Below are positions 43,058 to 51,343 of a stretch of 62,243 nucleotides of DNA, piece by piece. The stretch lies in NCBI RefSeq assembly GCF_001650025.1, contig NZ_LVVY01000090.1:1-62243 (forward strand), in the 5' to 3' direction. The DNA comes from Devosia elaeis (lineage in GTDB: Bacteria; Pseudomonadota; Alphaproteobacteria; Rhizobiales; Devosiaceae). The notes under the pieces were generated by a model. It saw only the letters and a list, made by a program, of their open reading frames with translations, made no database searches and was not told where the DNA came from. Each line of letters starts with the position of its first letter. Position 1 is the stretch's first letter. The position numbers were made by a program, and so were the translations under genes.

Positions 43058-44082
43058 TGATGGAGACCCAAGCAAACCTGCTCGAAATCCGCGATCTGAA
43101 GAAAACCTTCTCGATCGCGACGGGCCTGTTTTCCCGCAAGCTGACGCTGACGGCCTTGTCGGACATCAATTTCAATGTCCGCCAGGGCGAGACGCTGGGC
43201 ATTGTGGGCGAGAGCGGCTGTGGCAAGTCCACCTTGGGCCGCTGCATCCTGCAATTGATCAGCCCCGATGAGGGGCAGGTGCTCTGGCTGGGCCAGGATC
43301 TGACCCGGGTGCCGGCCGAGCAGATGCGCAAGCGTCGCGCGGACCTCCAGATCATTTTCCAGGACCCGCTGGCCTCGCTCAATCCGCGCATGACCGTGGG
43401 CGAGATCATCGAGGACCCGCTCAAGGCGCTCAAGCCCGACCTGAAGAAGGCGGAGCGGCGGGCGCGGGTGGTCCGGGTGATGGAGGCTGTCGGCCTGCTG
43501 CCGGAAATGATCAACCGCTATCCGCACGAATTCTCGGGCGGCCAGGCGCAGCGCATCGGCATTGCCCGGGCGCTGATCACCGAGCCCAAGCTCATCGTCT
43601 GCGACGAGCCGGTTTCGGCGCTGGACGTGTCGATCCAGGCGCAGATCCTCAACCTGCTGGCCGAGCTCAAGGACGAGTTCGGGCTGACCCTGGTGTTCAT
43701 CTCGCACAATCTTTCGGTGGTGCGGCATGTGTCCGACCGCATCCTGGTGCTCTATCTGGGGCGGATCGTGGAACTGGCCAGCGGCGACGAAATCTATGAG
43801 GATCCGCGCCATCCCTATACGCGGGCGCTGTTGACGGCGGTGCCGATCCCCGATCCGAAACTGGCGCGGCAGCGCAATATCGATGCGCTGAAGGGAGAAA
43901 TTCCCTCGCCGATCAATCCGCCCTCCGGCTGTGCCTTCCGCACACGCTGCCGCTTCGCCAAGCCGCAATGCGCCGAGATCAGGCCGCCGCTCGAAACCAT
44001 CGAGGGCGGGCGGCTGGTGGCCTGTATCCGCTGGCGCGAAATCCAGGGCGAGCGGGTGATCGAGGCGGCCGGAACCGCCTGA
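43057..44082 (+). CDS. oppF: Oligopeptide ABC transporter ATP-binding protein OppF
   Basis: A 341-residue ATPase: Walker A GESGCGKST, signature FSGGQAQRI, Walker B LIVCDEPVSALD, H-loop ISHNLS. The C-terminal extension again has spaced cysteines (GCAFRTRCRFAKPQC). I take ATG 43057, which shares a base with the oppD stop (TGATG); a GTG at 43054 or the next ATG at 43060 are alternatives. It is the last gene of the opp operon. No clear terminator was found directly after it. Confidence 0.95.
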   Translation: MMETQANLLEIRDLKKTFSIATGLFSRKLTLTALSDINFNVRQGETLGIVGESGCGKSTLGRCILQLISPDEGQVLWLGQDLTRVPAEQMRKRRADLQIIFQDPLASLNPRMTVGEIIEDPLKALKPDLKKAERRARVVRVMEAVGLLPEMINRYPHEFSGGQAQRIGIARALITEPKLIVCDEPVSALDVSIQAQILNLLAELKDEFGLTLVFISHNLSVVRHVSDRILVLYLGRIVELASGDEIYEDPRHPYTRALLTAVPIPDPKLARQRNIDALKGEIPSPINPPSGCAFRTRCRFAKPQCAEIRPPLETIEGGRLVACIRWREIQGERVIEAAGTA

Positions 44083-44236
44083 GCGATCGCCTGTTCGTCC
44101 GCCGGCTCCCGCCGGTCCCGGGCGCCCATGCCGCGCATGCGGCAGCGGCCGGGGCCGGCAATGGCGTGAAGATGAGCCCTTGCCGTCGCTCCGGCGATAA
44201 CGTGTTGCAAAAGGGGAAAACCCGGTTGCTGGCGCG

Positions 44237-44265
44237 TTGACAGGGCGGGTCATTTCCCCTATTAC
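44237..44265 (+). promoter_or_regulatory. rpmJ promoter
   Basis: TTGACA (44237-44242), 17 bp, TATTAC (44260-44265). A consensus -35 at ideal spacing, about 55 bp before the rpmJ start. Confidence 0.8.
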
Positions 44266-44278
44266 GAGCCCAGTTTTC

Positions 44279-44299
44279 GGGCGCCTTGGCGCCCCTTTT
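44279..44299 (+). promoter_or_regulatory. Hairpin with T-run at the 5' end of the rpmJ mRNA
   Basis: GGGCG-CCTTGG-CGCCC (44279-44294), then CTTTT. It lies about 7 nt after the expected transcription start. It could be an attenuator, an mRNA-stabilising hairpin, or the terminator of a weak upstream transcript. Confidence 0.5.
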
Positions 44300-44320
44300 G
44301 TTTGACCGAGGATTAAGAAG

Positions 44321-44446
44321 ATGAAGATCCGCAACTCGCTGAAGGCGTTGATGACTCGCCACCGCGCGAACAAGCTCGTCCGCCGCCGCGGGCGCGTGTA
44401 CATCATCAACAAGGTGGACAAGCGCTTCAAGGCCCGCCAGGGCTGA
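44321..44446 (+). CDS. rpmJ: 50S ribosomal protein L36
   Basis: A 41-residue L36: [20 protein letters not shown], then [21 protein letters not shown]. It is the zinc-free form, with none of the four zinc ligands (C-C-C-H), as is usual in alphaproteobacteria. It is part of the large ribosomal subunit near the peptidyl-transferase region. GAGGATTAAGAAG precedes ATG 44321. It has its own promoter and terminator, so it is a single-gene unit, away from the spc/alpha operon. Confidence 0.95.
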   Translation: MKIRNSLKALMTRHRANKLVRRRGRVYIINKVDKRFKARQG

Positions 44447-44465
44447 GCGCTCGCGCTTGAATATC

Positions 44466-44500
44466 GAAAAAGGCCCGCGCCATCGGCGCGGGCCTTTTTC
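44466..44500 (+). terminator. rpmJ intrinsic terminator
   Basis: AGGCCCGCGCC, loop ATC, GGCGCGGGCCT, then a T-run. A-rich bases on the left side suggest it may also work in reverse. Confidence 0.95.
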
Positions 44501-44511
44501 TTTGCGCGGAA

Positions 44512-44541
44512 TTGATCGGAATTTTATCTATTAACTAGAAT
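44512..44541 (+). promoter_or_regulatory. Probable promoter of the SRPBCC gene
   Basis: TTGATC (44512-44517) and TAGAAT (44536-44541) are 18 bp apart in an AT-rich patch. The leader would be about 125 nt long. Confidence 0.55.
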
Positions 44542-44672
44542 ATTGCCTTGTGATTTCAACGCGTTGCGGTGGCCCGTCGAGCTGTTAAGACTCCGCCGCC
44601 GGCAGAATCCGGCAAGCGTCACTACGGTCGCTTCGCCAGGATGGCGTCTCGGCCCGATCAAGCGTCTTATCC

Positions 44673-45074
44673 ATGTTTCCTAGCCGGACGATCAGCTTGG
44701 CCATCGATCGGCCCTGCCCGGATGTCTATGCCTTTCTCTCCGATCCCGGCTCGCTGGTCCTGTGGACCGGCGGCCTGATCCATGCGCCGCTATTGCCGGC
44801 CGGCAATGCGGTGTGGACCACCCGGTATGAAGGCAAGAGCGTCTCGATCCGGTTCACGCCGCCCAATGATTTCGGCGTGCTCGATATCCACCTGAGCGGT
44901 CCGGACATAGCGGAGCGATATTATCGGGTACGGGTCTTTCCCAATGGCGAGGGCACCGAATTATGCTGCACCCTGTTGCAGCGCCCCGACGAGGACGACG
45001 CCCATTTCGCCTCGGAATGCGAATGGCTCCGCGTCGATCTCAAAGTGCTCAAGAGCTATCTGGAAGTGCGGTAG
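44673..45074 (+). CDS. SRPBCC-like (START/Bet v1 fold) protein
   Basis: A 133-residue protein whose N-terminus SRTISLAIDRPCPDVYAFLS is the usual first strand and helix of SRPBCC proteins (polyketide cyclase-like). The middle has the expected beta strands (VWTTRYEGKSVSIRF, VLDIHLSGPD, ERYYRVRVFPNGEGTELCCT), and the end is a long helix (ASECEWLRVDLKVLKSYLE). These domains bind hydrophobic ligands; the ligand here is unknown. No signal peptide. It is alone between rpmJ and the convergent pyk. Confidence 0.72.
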   Translation: MFPSRTISLAIDRPCPDVYAFLSDPGSLVLWTGGLIHAPLLPAGNAVWTTRYEGKSVSIRFTPPNDFGVLDIHLSGPDIAERYYRVRVFPNGEGTELCCTLLQRPDEDDAHFASECEWLRVDLKVLKSYLEVR

Positions 45075-45151
45075 CGGGGCGGGAAAGCCGCAGAGAACTT
45101 CCCTCTTGAAGTGAAGCGCTCCAGCACTCCAGGAAGTGCCAACCCGCGCGA

Positions 45152-45196
45152 ACAAAAGGCCCTCTTCCTCCTGTCAGGTGGGAGAGGGCCTTTTGT
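45152..45196. terminator. Bidirectional terminator between the SRPBCC gene and pyk
   Basis: ACAAAAGGCCCTCTTCC (45152-45168) pairs with GGAGAGGGCCTTTTGT (45181-45196), one bulge. T-runs appear on both strands, so it serves both convergent genes. Confidence 0.9.
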
Positions 45197-45215
45197 CGCG
45201 TTCGGCGGAAAGCGT

Positions 45216-46655
45216 TCAGCTCGAGCCGGCGCCGTCTTGGCGGACGAAGGCGATGCGCAGCATATTGGTGGCGCCGGGCGTGCCGAGCGGCACGCCGGCA
45301 GTGATGGCGATGCGATCGCCGGGGCGGGCAAAGCCTTCCTGATAGGCGATGACGCAGGCGCGATCGACCATGTCCTCCAGGTTCACCGCGTCCTCGGTCT
45401 GCACGCAATGGATGCCCCAGACCACCGAGAGGCGGCGAATGGTGCGCAGATTGGGCGAGAGCGCGATGATCGGCTTGCTGGGCCGCTCGCGGGCGGCGCG
45501 GATGCCGGTGGAGCCGGAAGCGGTGTAGGTAAGGATGGCGGCCAGGTCGAGCGTTTCGGCGACCTGTCGGGTCGCCGCCGAAATGGCGTCGGCGGCGGTG
45601 GCCTCCGGCTCGGTCTGGGCGGCGCGGATGATGTTGCGGTAATTGGCATCGCCTTCGACGGCGATGGCCACCTTGTTCATGGTGGCGACGGCCTCGACCG
45701 GATACTGGCCCGAGGCGCTCTCGGCCGAGAGCATGACCGCATCGGCGCCTTCGAAGACGGCGATGGAGACGTCCGACACTTCGGCGCGCGTGGGCACCGG
45801 GGCGGTGATCATGGATTCGAGCATCTGCGTGGCCACGACCACCGGCTTGCCATAGCGGCGGCACATGCGGATCATGCGCTTCTGCAGGCCCGGCACGGTT
45901 TCGAGCGGCAGTTCGACGCCCAGGTCGCCGCGCGCCACCATGATGGCGTCGGAGAGCTTGACGATCTCTTCCAGCCGCTCGATGGCCTGCGGCTTTTCGA
46001 TCTTGGCCATGACGCCGGCACGGCCCTGCACGATCTTGCGGACATCGATGATGTCCTCGGGGCGCTGCACGAAGGAAAGGGCGATCCAGTCCACTTCGGC
46101 CTTGAGCGCTTCGAGCAGGTCCGCATGGTCCTTCTCGGTCAGCGCGCCGGTGGGCAGGAGCGTATCGGGCAGGGAAACGCCCTTCTTGTCGGAGAGCTTG
46201 CCGCCATAGATCACTTCGGTCTCGATGGCGCCGCCGCCGACCTTGGTGGCCTTGAGCTGGAGCTTGCCGTCATCGAGCAGCAGGCGATCGCCCACCGAAA
46301 CGCTCTCGATGATCTCGGGATGGGGGAGGTAGACGCGCTCGGCATTGCCCTGGTCGTCGTTCTGGCTGTCCAGGGTGAATTTCTGCCCGGCGACCAGGTT
46401 GACGGCGCCCTCGGCGAATTTCCACACGCGCAGCTTGGGGCCCTGCAGGTCGGCCAGGATGCCGATCGGGTGCTTGAGGCGTTCCTCGACGCGGCGGATA
46501 CGGGCCACGGTCTGGTGCAGCAGCTCGTGGCTGGCATGGCTCATATTGATGCGGAAGACGTCCGCGCCCGCCTTGGCCAGCTCCTCGATCATGTTCTCCT
46601 CGTGGCTGGCGGGCCCGAGGGTGGCGAGGATCTTCGCGCGTCTGATCCGTCTCAT
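45216..46655 (-). CDS. pyk: Pyruvate kinase
   Basis: A 479-residue pyruvate kinase. It makes pyruvate and ATP from phosphoenolpyruvate and ADP. Visible motifs: RRAKILATLGPAS, FRINMSHAS, ADLQGPKLRV, AKIEKPQAIE with the catalytic Lys, and MVARGDLGVELP with metal ligands. Two features are unlike many relatives: MLSAESASGQYP where MLSGETA is common. The start overlaps the stop of the DUF1036 gene by 4 nt (ATGA), so the two are co-translated. A strong terminator lies just after the stop. Confidence 0.96.
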   Translation of the reverse strand: MRRIRRAKILATLGPASHEENMIEELAKAGADVFRINMSHASHELLHQTVARIRRVEERLKHPIGILADLQGPKLRVWKFAEGAVNLVAGQKFTLDSQNDDQGNAERVYLPHPEIIESVSVGDRLLLDDGKLQLKATKVGGGAIETEVIYGGKLSDKKGVSLPDTLLPTGALTEKDHADLLEALKAEVDWIALSFVQRPEDIIDVRKIVQGRAGVMAKIEKPQAIERLEEIVKLSDAIMVARGDLGVELPLETVPGLQKRMIRMCRRYGKPVVVATQMLESMITAPVPTRAEVSDVSIAVFEGADAVMLSAESASGQYPVEAVATMNKVAIAVEGDANYRNIIRAAQTEPEATAADAISAATRQVAETLDLAAILTYTASGSTGIRAARERPSKPIIALSPNLRTIRRLSVVWGIHCVQTEDAVNLEDMVDRACVIAYQEGFARPGDRIAITAGVPLGTPGATNMLRIAFVRQDGAGSS

Positions 46656-47212
46656 TGGGTATCCATATCGTCTGGCGTTGGGAGGGCGTCGGGGTCGACC
46701 AGGAAGGCCGGGTCTTCCAAATCTTCTTCCAGGTCCGGTCCGACGACGCTGGGCACGCCCGCATTTTCGGTGAGCTGGAGCGTCCAGTCGGTCCGGTTCT
46801 GTGTATCGATTTCAAAGAACCCGGTGCGCTCATAGCCCCGGGCGAGGCAATCCTCAACCCCGAATATTGTGAAGGTTTCATCACGGGTGCACATGAAAAT
46901 CTCGCCGGCCCAGGCGCCGCCGCCGATATCGTCCACCGCATGCAGGTAATAGAAGCGGCTCTGCAAGTCGCCCTGGTAGAGCACGCGGCAATCGCCGGGC
47001 GGGGTCTGCCACCAGCCCTCGCTCATCCAGCCACGCTCGGCCCGATAGCCCAGGGCGACGGAAATGAGATTGGCCGTCTGGTTGCAGACGCGCAATTCGG
47101 CGTGAGCGGGCACGGTAAAGGCGGCGAGGCCGCTAAGGGCGGCGACAAGCAGGGTCGGAACAAGACGGATGCTGCGCACGGAAAAGCCGGAAATCATTGC
47201 AGGAAGTGCCAT
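46652..47212 (-). CDS. DUF1036 secreted protein, co-transcribed with pyk
   Basis: A 186-residue DUF1036 protein. A signal peptide (SIRLVPTLLVAALSGLAAFT, ending PAHA) precedes ELRVCNQTANLISVALGY, a family hallmark. Four cysteines (VCNQ, DCRV, MCTR, DCLA) suggest two disulfides in the periplasm. The tail is acidic (PDLEEDLEDPAFLVDPDALP). Two ATGs are possible, 47212 or 47197; neither has a good ribosome-binding site. If TTGACC (47242-47237) is the -35, the second start is more likely. A link to pyk is common in Hyphomicrobiales, but the function is unknown. Confidence 0.85.
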   Translation of the reverse strand: MALPAMISGFSVRSIRLVPTLLVAALSGLAAFTVPAHAELRVCNQTANLISVALGYRAERGWMSEGWWQTPPGDCRVLYQGDLQSRFYYLHAVDDIGGGAWAGEIFMCTRDETFTIFGVEDCLARGYERTGFFEIDTQNRTDWTLQLTENAGVPSVVGPDLEEDLEDPAFLVDPDALPTPDDMDTQ

Positions 47213-47433
47213 TGTTTGAGCCGATGGAGGGGGCGAGGTCAATGGCTAATGGGCCTCTTTGACGGAATTGGGGGCATGCGGCCAGCCAGGGTGCCGGCCC
47301 TGATTTCCCATTGTGTGGATTGGCCCATAAAAGGGTTGAACCGGGCCGGTGCTTGGGGTTGATGGGGCGCGAGGGTTTTTGAGATTTTCCCGATCCGCCG
47401 TCCGGCCGGGTCGTCTGCATGAAGAGGTTTGCC

Positions 47434-47697
47434 ATGGCCGTTGAGGATAGCGTCGCGCAGGATCAGCTGCGCGCATTCATCGAGCGCATCGAACGGATGG
47501 AAGAAGAAAAGGCGGCCATCGCCGCCGACATCAAGGAAATCTATGCCGAGGCCAAGGGCACCGGCTTCGATACCAAGGTGCTGCGCAAGATCGTGTCCAT
47601 CCGCAAGCAGGACGCCAATGAGCGTATGGAGCAGGAAGCGCTGCTCGAGCTCTATATGTCGGCCCTGGGCATGGTGGAAGCGCCGCCCGAGCGCTGA
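47434..47697 (+). CDS. gapR: GapR family nucleoid-associated protein (DUF2312)
   Basis: An 87-residue DUF2312 protein, almost entirely helical and coiled-coil: [20 protein letters not shown], then [20 protein letters not shown]. It matches GapR, which in Caulobacter forms tetramers that clamp overtwisted AT-rich DNA ahead of replication forks and genes and helps topoisomerases. GAAGAGG sits 7 nt before ATG 47434; the ATG 15 nt earlier is less suited. It is divergent from the DUF1036-pyk operon and has its own terminator. Confidence 0.93.
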   Translation: MAVEDSVAQDQLRAFIERIERMEEEKAAIAADIKEIYAEAKGTGFDTKVLRKIVSIRKQDANERMEQEALLELYMSALGMVEAPPER

Positions 47698-47719
47698 GCG
47701 CCCCTCGCACCGAACAGCA

Positions 47720-47746
47720 AAACGCCCGCGACAGCGGGCGTTTTTG
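47720..47746 (+). terminator. gapR intrinsic terminator
   Basis: ACGCCCGC, loop GACA, GCGGGCGT, then a T-run; AAAA on the left. It ends 10 bp before the racemase stop. Confidence 0.92.
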
Positions 47747-47755
47747 TTGGCGGGT

Positions 47756-48466
47756 CTAGGCGGCCTGTTCCAGGTCGTCGGCCAGGGCGAACCGCACCGC
47801 CGCATCGGCGTGGATGGCGGTCGAGTCATAGCCGGGCAGGGTGAGGCGCGCCGGATCGAGCAGCAGCGAGATTTCGGTGCAACCCAGGATGACGGAATCC
47901 ACGCCCCGGTCGCGGGCCCGCTCGATGATGTCGAGATAGGCGGCGCGGGAGGCATCGCATATCCGGCCCTGGCAGAGTTCGTCGAAGATGACGTCGTGCA
48001 CCACCTGCCGGTCGGCGCTGTCCGGCACCACGACATCGAGGCCCAGTTCCCGCATGCGCTCGGTATAGAAGCCGTGTTCCATCGTATAGCGTGTCGCCAG
48101 CAGCAGCGGACGCTTGCGGCTATCGGCCCGCAGGGCGGCGGCGGTTTCGGTGATGATGTCGATCAGCGGCACGCCGGCCATGGCGGCGACGGGGCCGGCC
48201 ACCAGATGCATGGTATTGGTGCAGATCAGGACGCAGGACGCTCCGGCCCTGGCCAGGCCCGCGGCGGCATCGCCTAGCAGCGCGCCCGCCTCGTCCCAGC
48301 GATCGGCCTTCTGCAAGTCGACCACGCGGGTGAAATCGAGCGAGCGCATGGCGATCTCGGCGGAGTGCAGGCCGCCGCGCTGCTGGCGCACCTGTTCATT
48401 GATGCGCCGATAATAGACGGCGGTGGATTCCCAGCTCATGCCGCCGATCAATCCGATTGTCTTCAT
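47756..48466 (-). CDS. Aspartate/glutamate racemase family protein
   Basis: A 236-residue cofactor-independent racemase-fold protein. The two catalytic cysteines are C82 in ICTNTMH and C196 in LGCTEISLL. The N-terminus KTIGLIGGMSWESTAVYYR is typical of the Asp/Glu racemase (YgeA-like) group; the preferred amino acid is unknown. ATG 48466 has GGAGG 8 nt upstream; the ATG 6 nt earlier is too close to it. The gene is divergent from an Lrp/AsnC-type regulator, which probably controls it in response to an amino acid. Confidence 0.9.
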   Translation of the reverse strand: MKTIGLIGGMSWESTAVYYRRINEQVRQQRGGLHSAEIAMRSLDFTRVVDLQKADRWDEAGALLGDAAAGLARAGASCVLICTNTMHLVAGPVAAMAGVPLIDIITETAAALRADSRKRPLLLATRYTMEHGFYTERMRELGLDVVVPDSADRQVVHDVIFDELCQGRICDASRAAYLDIIERARDRGVDSVILGCTEISLLLDPARLTLPGYDSTAIHADAAVRFALADDLEQAA

Positions 48467-48547
48467 TGCCATGTCCTCCGTGCTGGAGACCAGTCTGGCG
48501 CGATTGTCGAGCAATCGGCGGGCGCAATGGGGCGCTTGATTATGGAT

Positions 48548-48568
48548 TTGCGCATCAAGAATGCGTAA
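48548..48568. promoter_or_regulatory. Palindrome in the racemase-lrp promoter region
   Basis: TTGCGCAT, CAAGA, ATGCGTAA: one mismatch in 8-bp arms. AT-rich flanks (AATTATAGAGTTAG) fit an Lrp/AsnC binding region. TTGCGCA occurs again at 48592-48598. Confidence 0.55.
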
Positions 48569-48614
48569 ATTATAGAGTTAGCGCCAGATTATTGCGCAGA
48601 AGGGACGAGCCGCG

Positions 48615-49076
48615 ATGCTGGATGAGCGCGATCGCAAGATTCTGAGCCTGTTGCAGGCGGATGCCGACCGGCCGGTCAACGAAATCGCCGATGCCGTGGC
48701 CCTGTCGGCTTCGGCCTGTTCGCGCCGCATCGCGCGGTTGCGCGAGGAGGGCTATATCCTGCGCAGCACCCTGGAGCTCGACCGGGGAAAGATGGGCTTG
48801 CCAACCACGGTTTTCGTCATCGTGCGCACCGGCAGCCACGCGGCCGATTGGCTGGAGAAATTCCATGCCGCGGTCGCCACCATTCCTGAAATCGTCGAGG
48901 TGCACCGGCTGACCGGCAATTTCGACTATATCATCAAGATCGTGCTGCCCAATGTGGAGCATTACGACGTGGTCTATAAGCAATTGGTGGGCCGCATCGA
49001 GCTGTTCGACATGTCGGCCTATATCTCGATGGAGACGGTGAAGGCATCGCGGGGATTGCCAACGCATTATGCGTGA
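48615..49076 (+). CDS. Lrp/AsnC family transcriptional regulator
   Basis: A 153-residue Lrp/AsnC regulator. The N-terminal helix-turn-helix is [20 protein letters not shown] plus [12 protein letters not shown]; the C-terminal RAM domain (TVFVIVRTG...[20 protein letters not shown]) forms the octameric effector-binding core. It probably senses an amino acid. The racemase gene opposite and its own promoter are the likely targets. GAAGGGACGAGCCGCG precedes the ATG. Confidence 0.93.
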   Translation: MLDERDRKILSLLQADADRPVNEIADAVALSASACSRRIARLREEGYILRSTLELDRGKMGLPTTVFVIVRTGSHAADWLEKFHAAVATIPEIVEVHRLTGNFDYIIKIVLPNVEHYDVVYKQLVGRIELFDMSAYISMETVKASRGLPTHYA

Positions 49077-49099
49077 GGGGGGGCTCGTCACACCATCCG

Positions 49100-49256
49100 T
49101 ACCTCCCTTCTCCCCTTGTGGGAGAAGGTGCCCCGAAGGGGCGGATGAGGGGTCTGCGATTTCCACGCTGTCCCCGCACGTGAGGAAAGAACCCCTTACC
49201 CGTCTCGCGCTGCGCGCGATCCACCCTCTCCCTCAAGGGGAGAGGGGAAGGCTGGT
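49100..49256. repeat. Mosaic inverted-repeat element (family C)
   Basis: CCCTTCTCCCCTTGTGGGAG, GAAGGTGCCCCGAAGGGGCG and CCACCCTCTCCCTCAAGGGG blocks, with GCGCTGCGCGC inside. It shares its plan with the copies at 4851 and 26261. It lies between the convergent lrp and dxs genes. Confidence 0.75.
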
Positions 49257-49265
49257 CTCTGGGGC

Positions 49266-51206
49266 TTAAACCTTCCCCAAAGCCGCGTTCATCGCGGCCT
49301 GGTCGTAGCCCAGGGCGGTCAGGGCCGTGGCGACGATGCCGGCGCGGTCGAGGCCGGCATCGGCATACATGTCGGCCTGGCTGGCATGTTCCACGAAGGT
49401 GTCGGGGATCATCAGCGGGCGGAAGCGGAGCTTGCCGTCGAGCAGGCCATTGGACGCAAGGAAGGTGGCGACATGGCTGCCGAAGCCGCCCAGTCCGCCT
49501 TCCTCGGTCGAGATCAGCACGTCGTGGTTCTGTGCCAGGTTGGCGATCAGCGCCTCGTCGAGGGGTTTGAGGAACCGGGCATCGGCAACGGTCGGATTGA
49601 GCCCGAGCGCGGCCAGCTTGTCGGCGGCGGCCAGCACTTCGCCCAGCCTCGTGCCATAGGAGAGCAGCGCGATGGTCGCGCCCTGGCGGACGATGCGGCC
49701 CTTGCCGATCGGCAGGACCTCGCCGCGCGCCGGCATGTCGACGCCCATGCCGTCGCCGCGCGGATAGCGGAACGAGATCGGGCCTTTGTCATAGGCGGCG
49801 GCGGTCGCCACCATATGGCGCAATTCGGCTTCGTCGGCGGCGGCCATCTGCACGATGCCGGGAATGGCGCCGAGATAGGCATTGTCGTAATTGCCGGCAT
49901 GGGTCGGCCCGTCGGCGCCGACATAGCCGGCGCGGTCGATGGCGAAGCGCACCGGCAGGCCCTGGATGGCCACGTCGTGCACCACCTGGTCATAGGCGCG
50001 CTGCAGGAAGGTGGAATAGATGGCGCAGAAGGGCTTCATGCCCTCGCTGGCCAGGCCCGCCGCAAAGGTCACCGCATGCTGTTCGGCGATGCCGGTATCG
50101 TAGATGCGGCTGGGGAAGAGTTCGGCGAATTTGTCCAGCCCCGTGCCCGAGGGCATGGCGGCGGTGATGGCGACGATGCGCGGATCGGCCTCGGCCTCCT
50201 GGATCAGGCTGGAGGCGAAGACCGATGTATAGGACGGCGCGTTGGAAGGCGCCTTGGCCTGGGCGCCGGTGATGACGTTGAACTTGGACACGCCATGATA
50301 TTTGTCGGCCGAATTCTCGGCCGGCGCATAGCCCTTGCCCTTCTTGGTCACCGCATGGACCAGGATCGGGCCATCGCCGAAATCGCGGACATTTTCGAGG
50401 ATGGAGAGCAGGTCGTCCAGATTATGCCCGTCGATGGGACCGACATAATAGAAGCCCAGTTCCTCGAACAAGGTGCCGCCGGTGAAGAAGGAACGGGCGA
50501 ATTCCTCGGTCTTGCGGGCCGGTTCGTGCAGGAAGGGCGGCAGCTTGTGTACGATGTTCTTGGCCGCCTCGCGGGTGCCGCGATAGACCGGGCCGGAGAC
50601 GAGATGGGCCAGATAGGTGCGCAGCGCGCCCGTGGGCGGGGCGATGGACATGTCGTTGTCGTTGAGGATGACGATCAGCCGCGCATCCATGGCCCCGGCA
50701 TTGTTCATCGCTTCATAGGCCATGCCGGCCGACATGGCGCCGTCGCCGATCACGGCCACCACATTGCGCGGGGTTTCCAGGTGCTGGCTGGCCACCGCCA
50801 TGCCCAGCCCGGCCGAAATCGAGGTCGAGGAATGGCCGGCCCCGAAGGGGTCGTATTCGCTTTCGGCCCGGCGGGTGAAGCCGGAGAGGCCGTTTTTCTG
50901 GCGCAGGGTGCGGATGCGGTCGCGGCGGCCGGTCAGGATCTTGTGCGGATAGGCCTGGTGGCCAACATCCCAGATGATGCGGTCATGGGGGGTATCGAAG
51001 ACGGCGTGCAAGGCGACGGTCAGCTCCACCACGCCGAGGCCCGCGCCGAGATGGCCGCCGGTGACCGAGACGGCATCGATCATTTCGGCGCGCAATTCCC
51101 CGGCCACCTGCGCCAGCTTCTCGCGCGGCAAGGCGCGCAGGTCGGCGGGCGTGTGGATAGTGTCGAGCAGCGGCGTCTGGGGTCGTTCGGCCAAATCGGC
51201 CCTCAT
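49266..51206 (-). CDS. dxs: 1-deoxy-D-xylulose-5-phosphate synthase
   Basis: A 646-residue DXS. It joins pyruvate and glyceraldehyde 3-phosphate to make DXP, the first step of the MEP isoprenoid pathway and a precursor for thiamine and pyridoxal. Features: [17 protein letters not shown], the thiamine diphosphate motif [19 protein letters not shown] ending in [15 protein letters not shown] with the catalytic Glu, and the transketolase C-domain. The start at ATG 51206 has no strong ribosome-binding match. It is the first gene read from its own promoter; the DUF882 gene lies 138 bp upstream on the same strand. Confidence 0.96.
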   Translation of the reverse strand: MRADLAERPQTPLLDTIHTPADLRALPREKLAQVAGELRAEMIDAVSVTGGHLGAGLGVVELTVALHAVFDTPHDRIIWDVGHQAYPHKILTGRRDRIRTLRQKNGLSGFTRRAESEYDPFGAGHSSTSISAGLGMAVASQHLETPRNVVAVIGDGAMSAGMAYEAMNNAGAMDARLIVILNDNDMSIAPPTGALRTYLAHLVSGPVYRGTREAAKNIVHKLPPFLHEPARKTEEFARSFFTGGTLFEELGFYYVGPIDGHNLDDLLSILENVRDFGDGPILVHAVTKKGKGYAPAENSADKYHGVSKFNVITGAQAKAPSNAPSYTSVFASSLIQEAEADPRIVAITAAMPSGTGLDKFAELFPSRIYDTGIAEQHAVTFAAGLASEGMKPFCAIYSTFLQRAYDQVVHDVAIQGLPVRFAIDRAGYVGADGPTHAGNYDNAYLGAIPGIVQMAAADEAELRHMVATAAAYDKGPISFRYPRGDGMGVDMPARGEVLPIGKGRIVRQGATIALLSYGTRLGEVLAAADKLAALGLNPTVADARFLKPLDEALIANLAQNHDVLISTEEGGLGGFGSHVATFLASNGLLDGKLRFRPLMIPDTFVEHASQADMYADAGLDRAGIVATALTALGYDQAAMNAALGKV

Positions 51207-51343
51207 GATCTAGGGGGTCTTGCGCCCTGTTTAGGCTCCGGGTTCCGGCTTGGCAATGGTTGCGGCCCCGAGCGGGGCCGGCCGGTCCCGGCGTTGGAGC
51301 GGATCATTCCGGCTTTTGCAGGGCAGGGGGCGCGGGTCCGCTC

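Noticed and set aside
45216..46655. Damaged pyruvate kinase because of MLSAESA instead of MLSGETA
   Set aside because: All other catalytic and metal-binding segments are intact, and this variation falls in a region where homologues differ.
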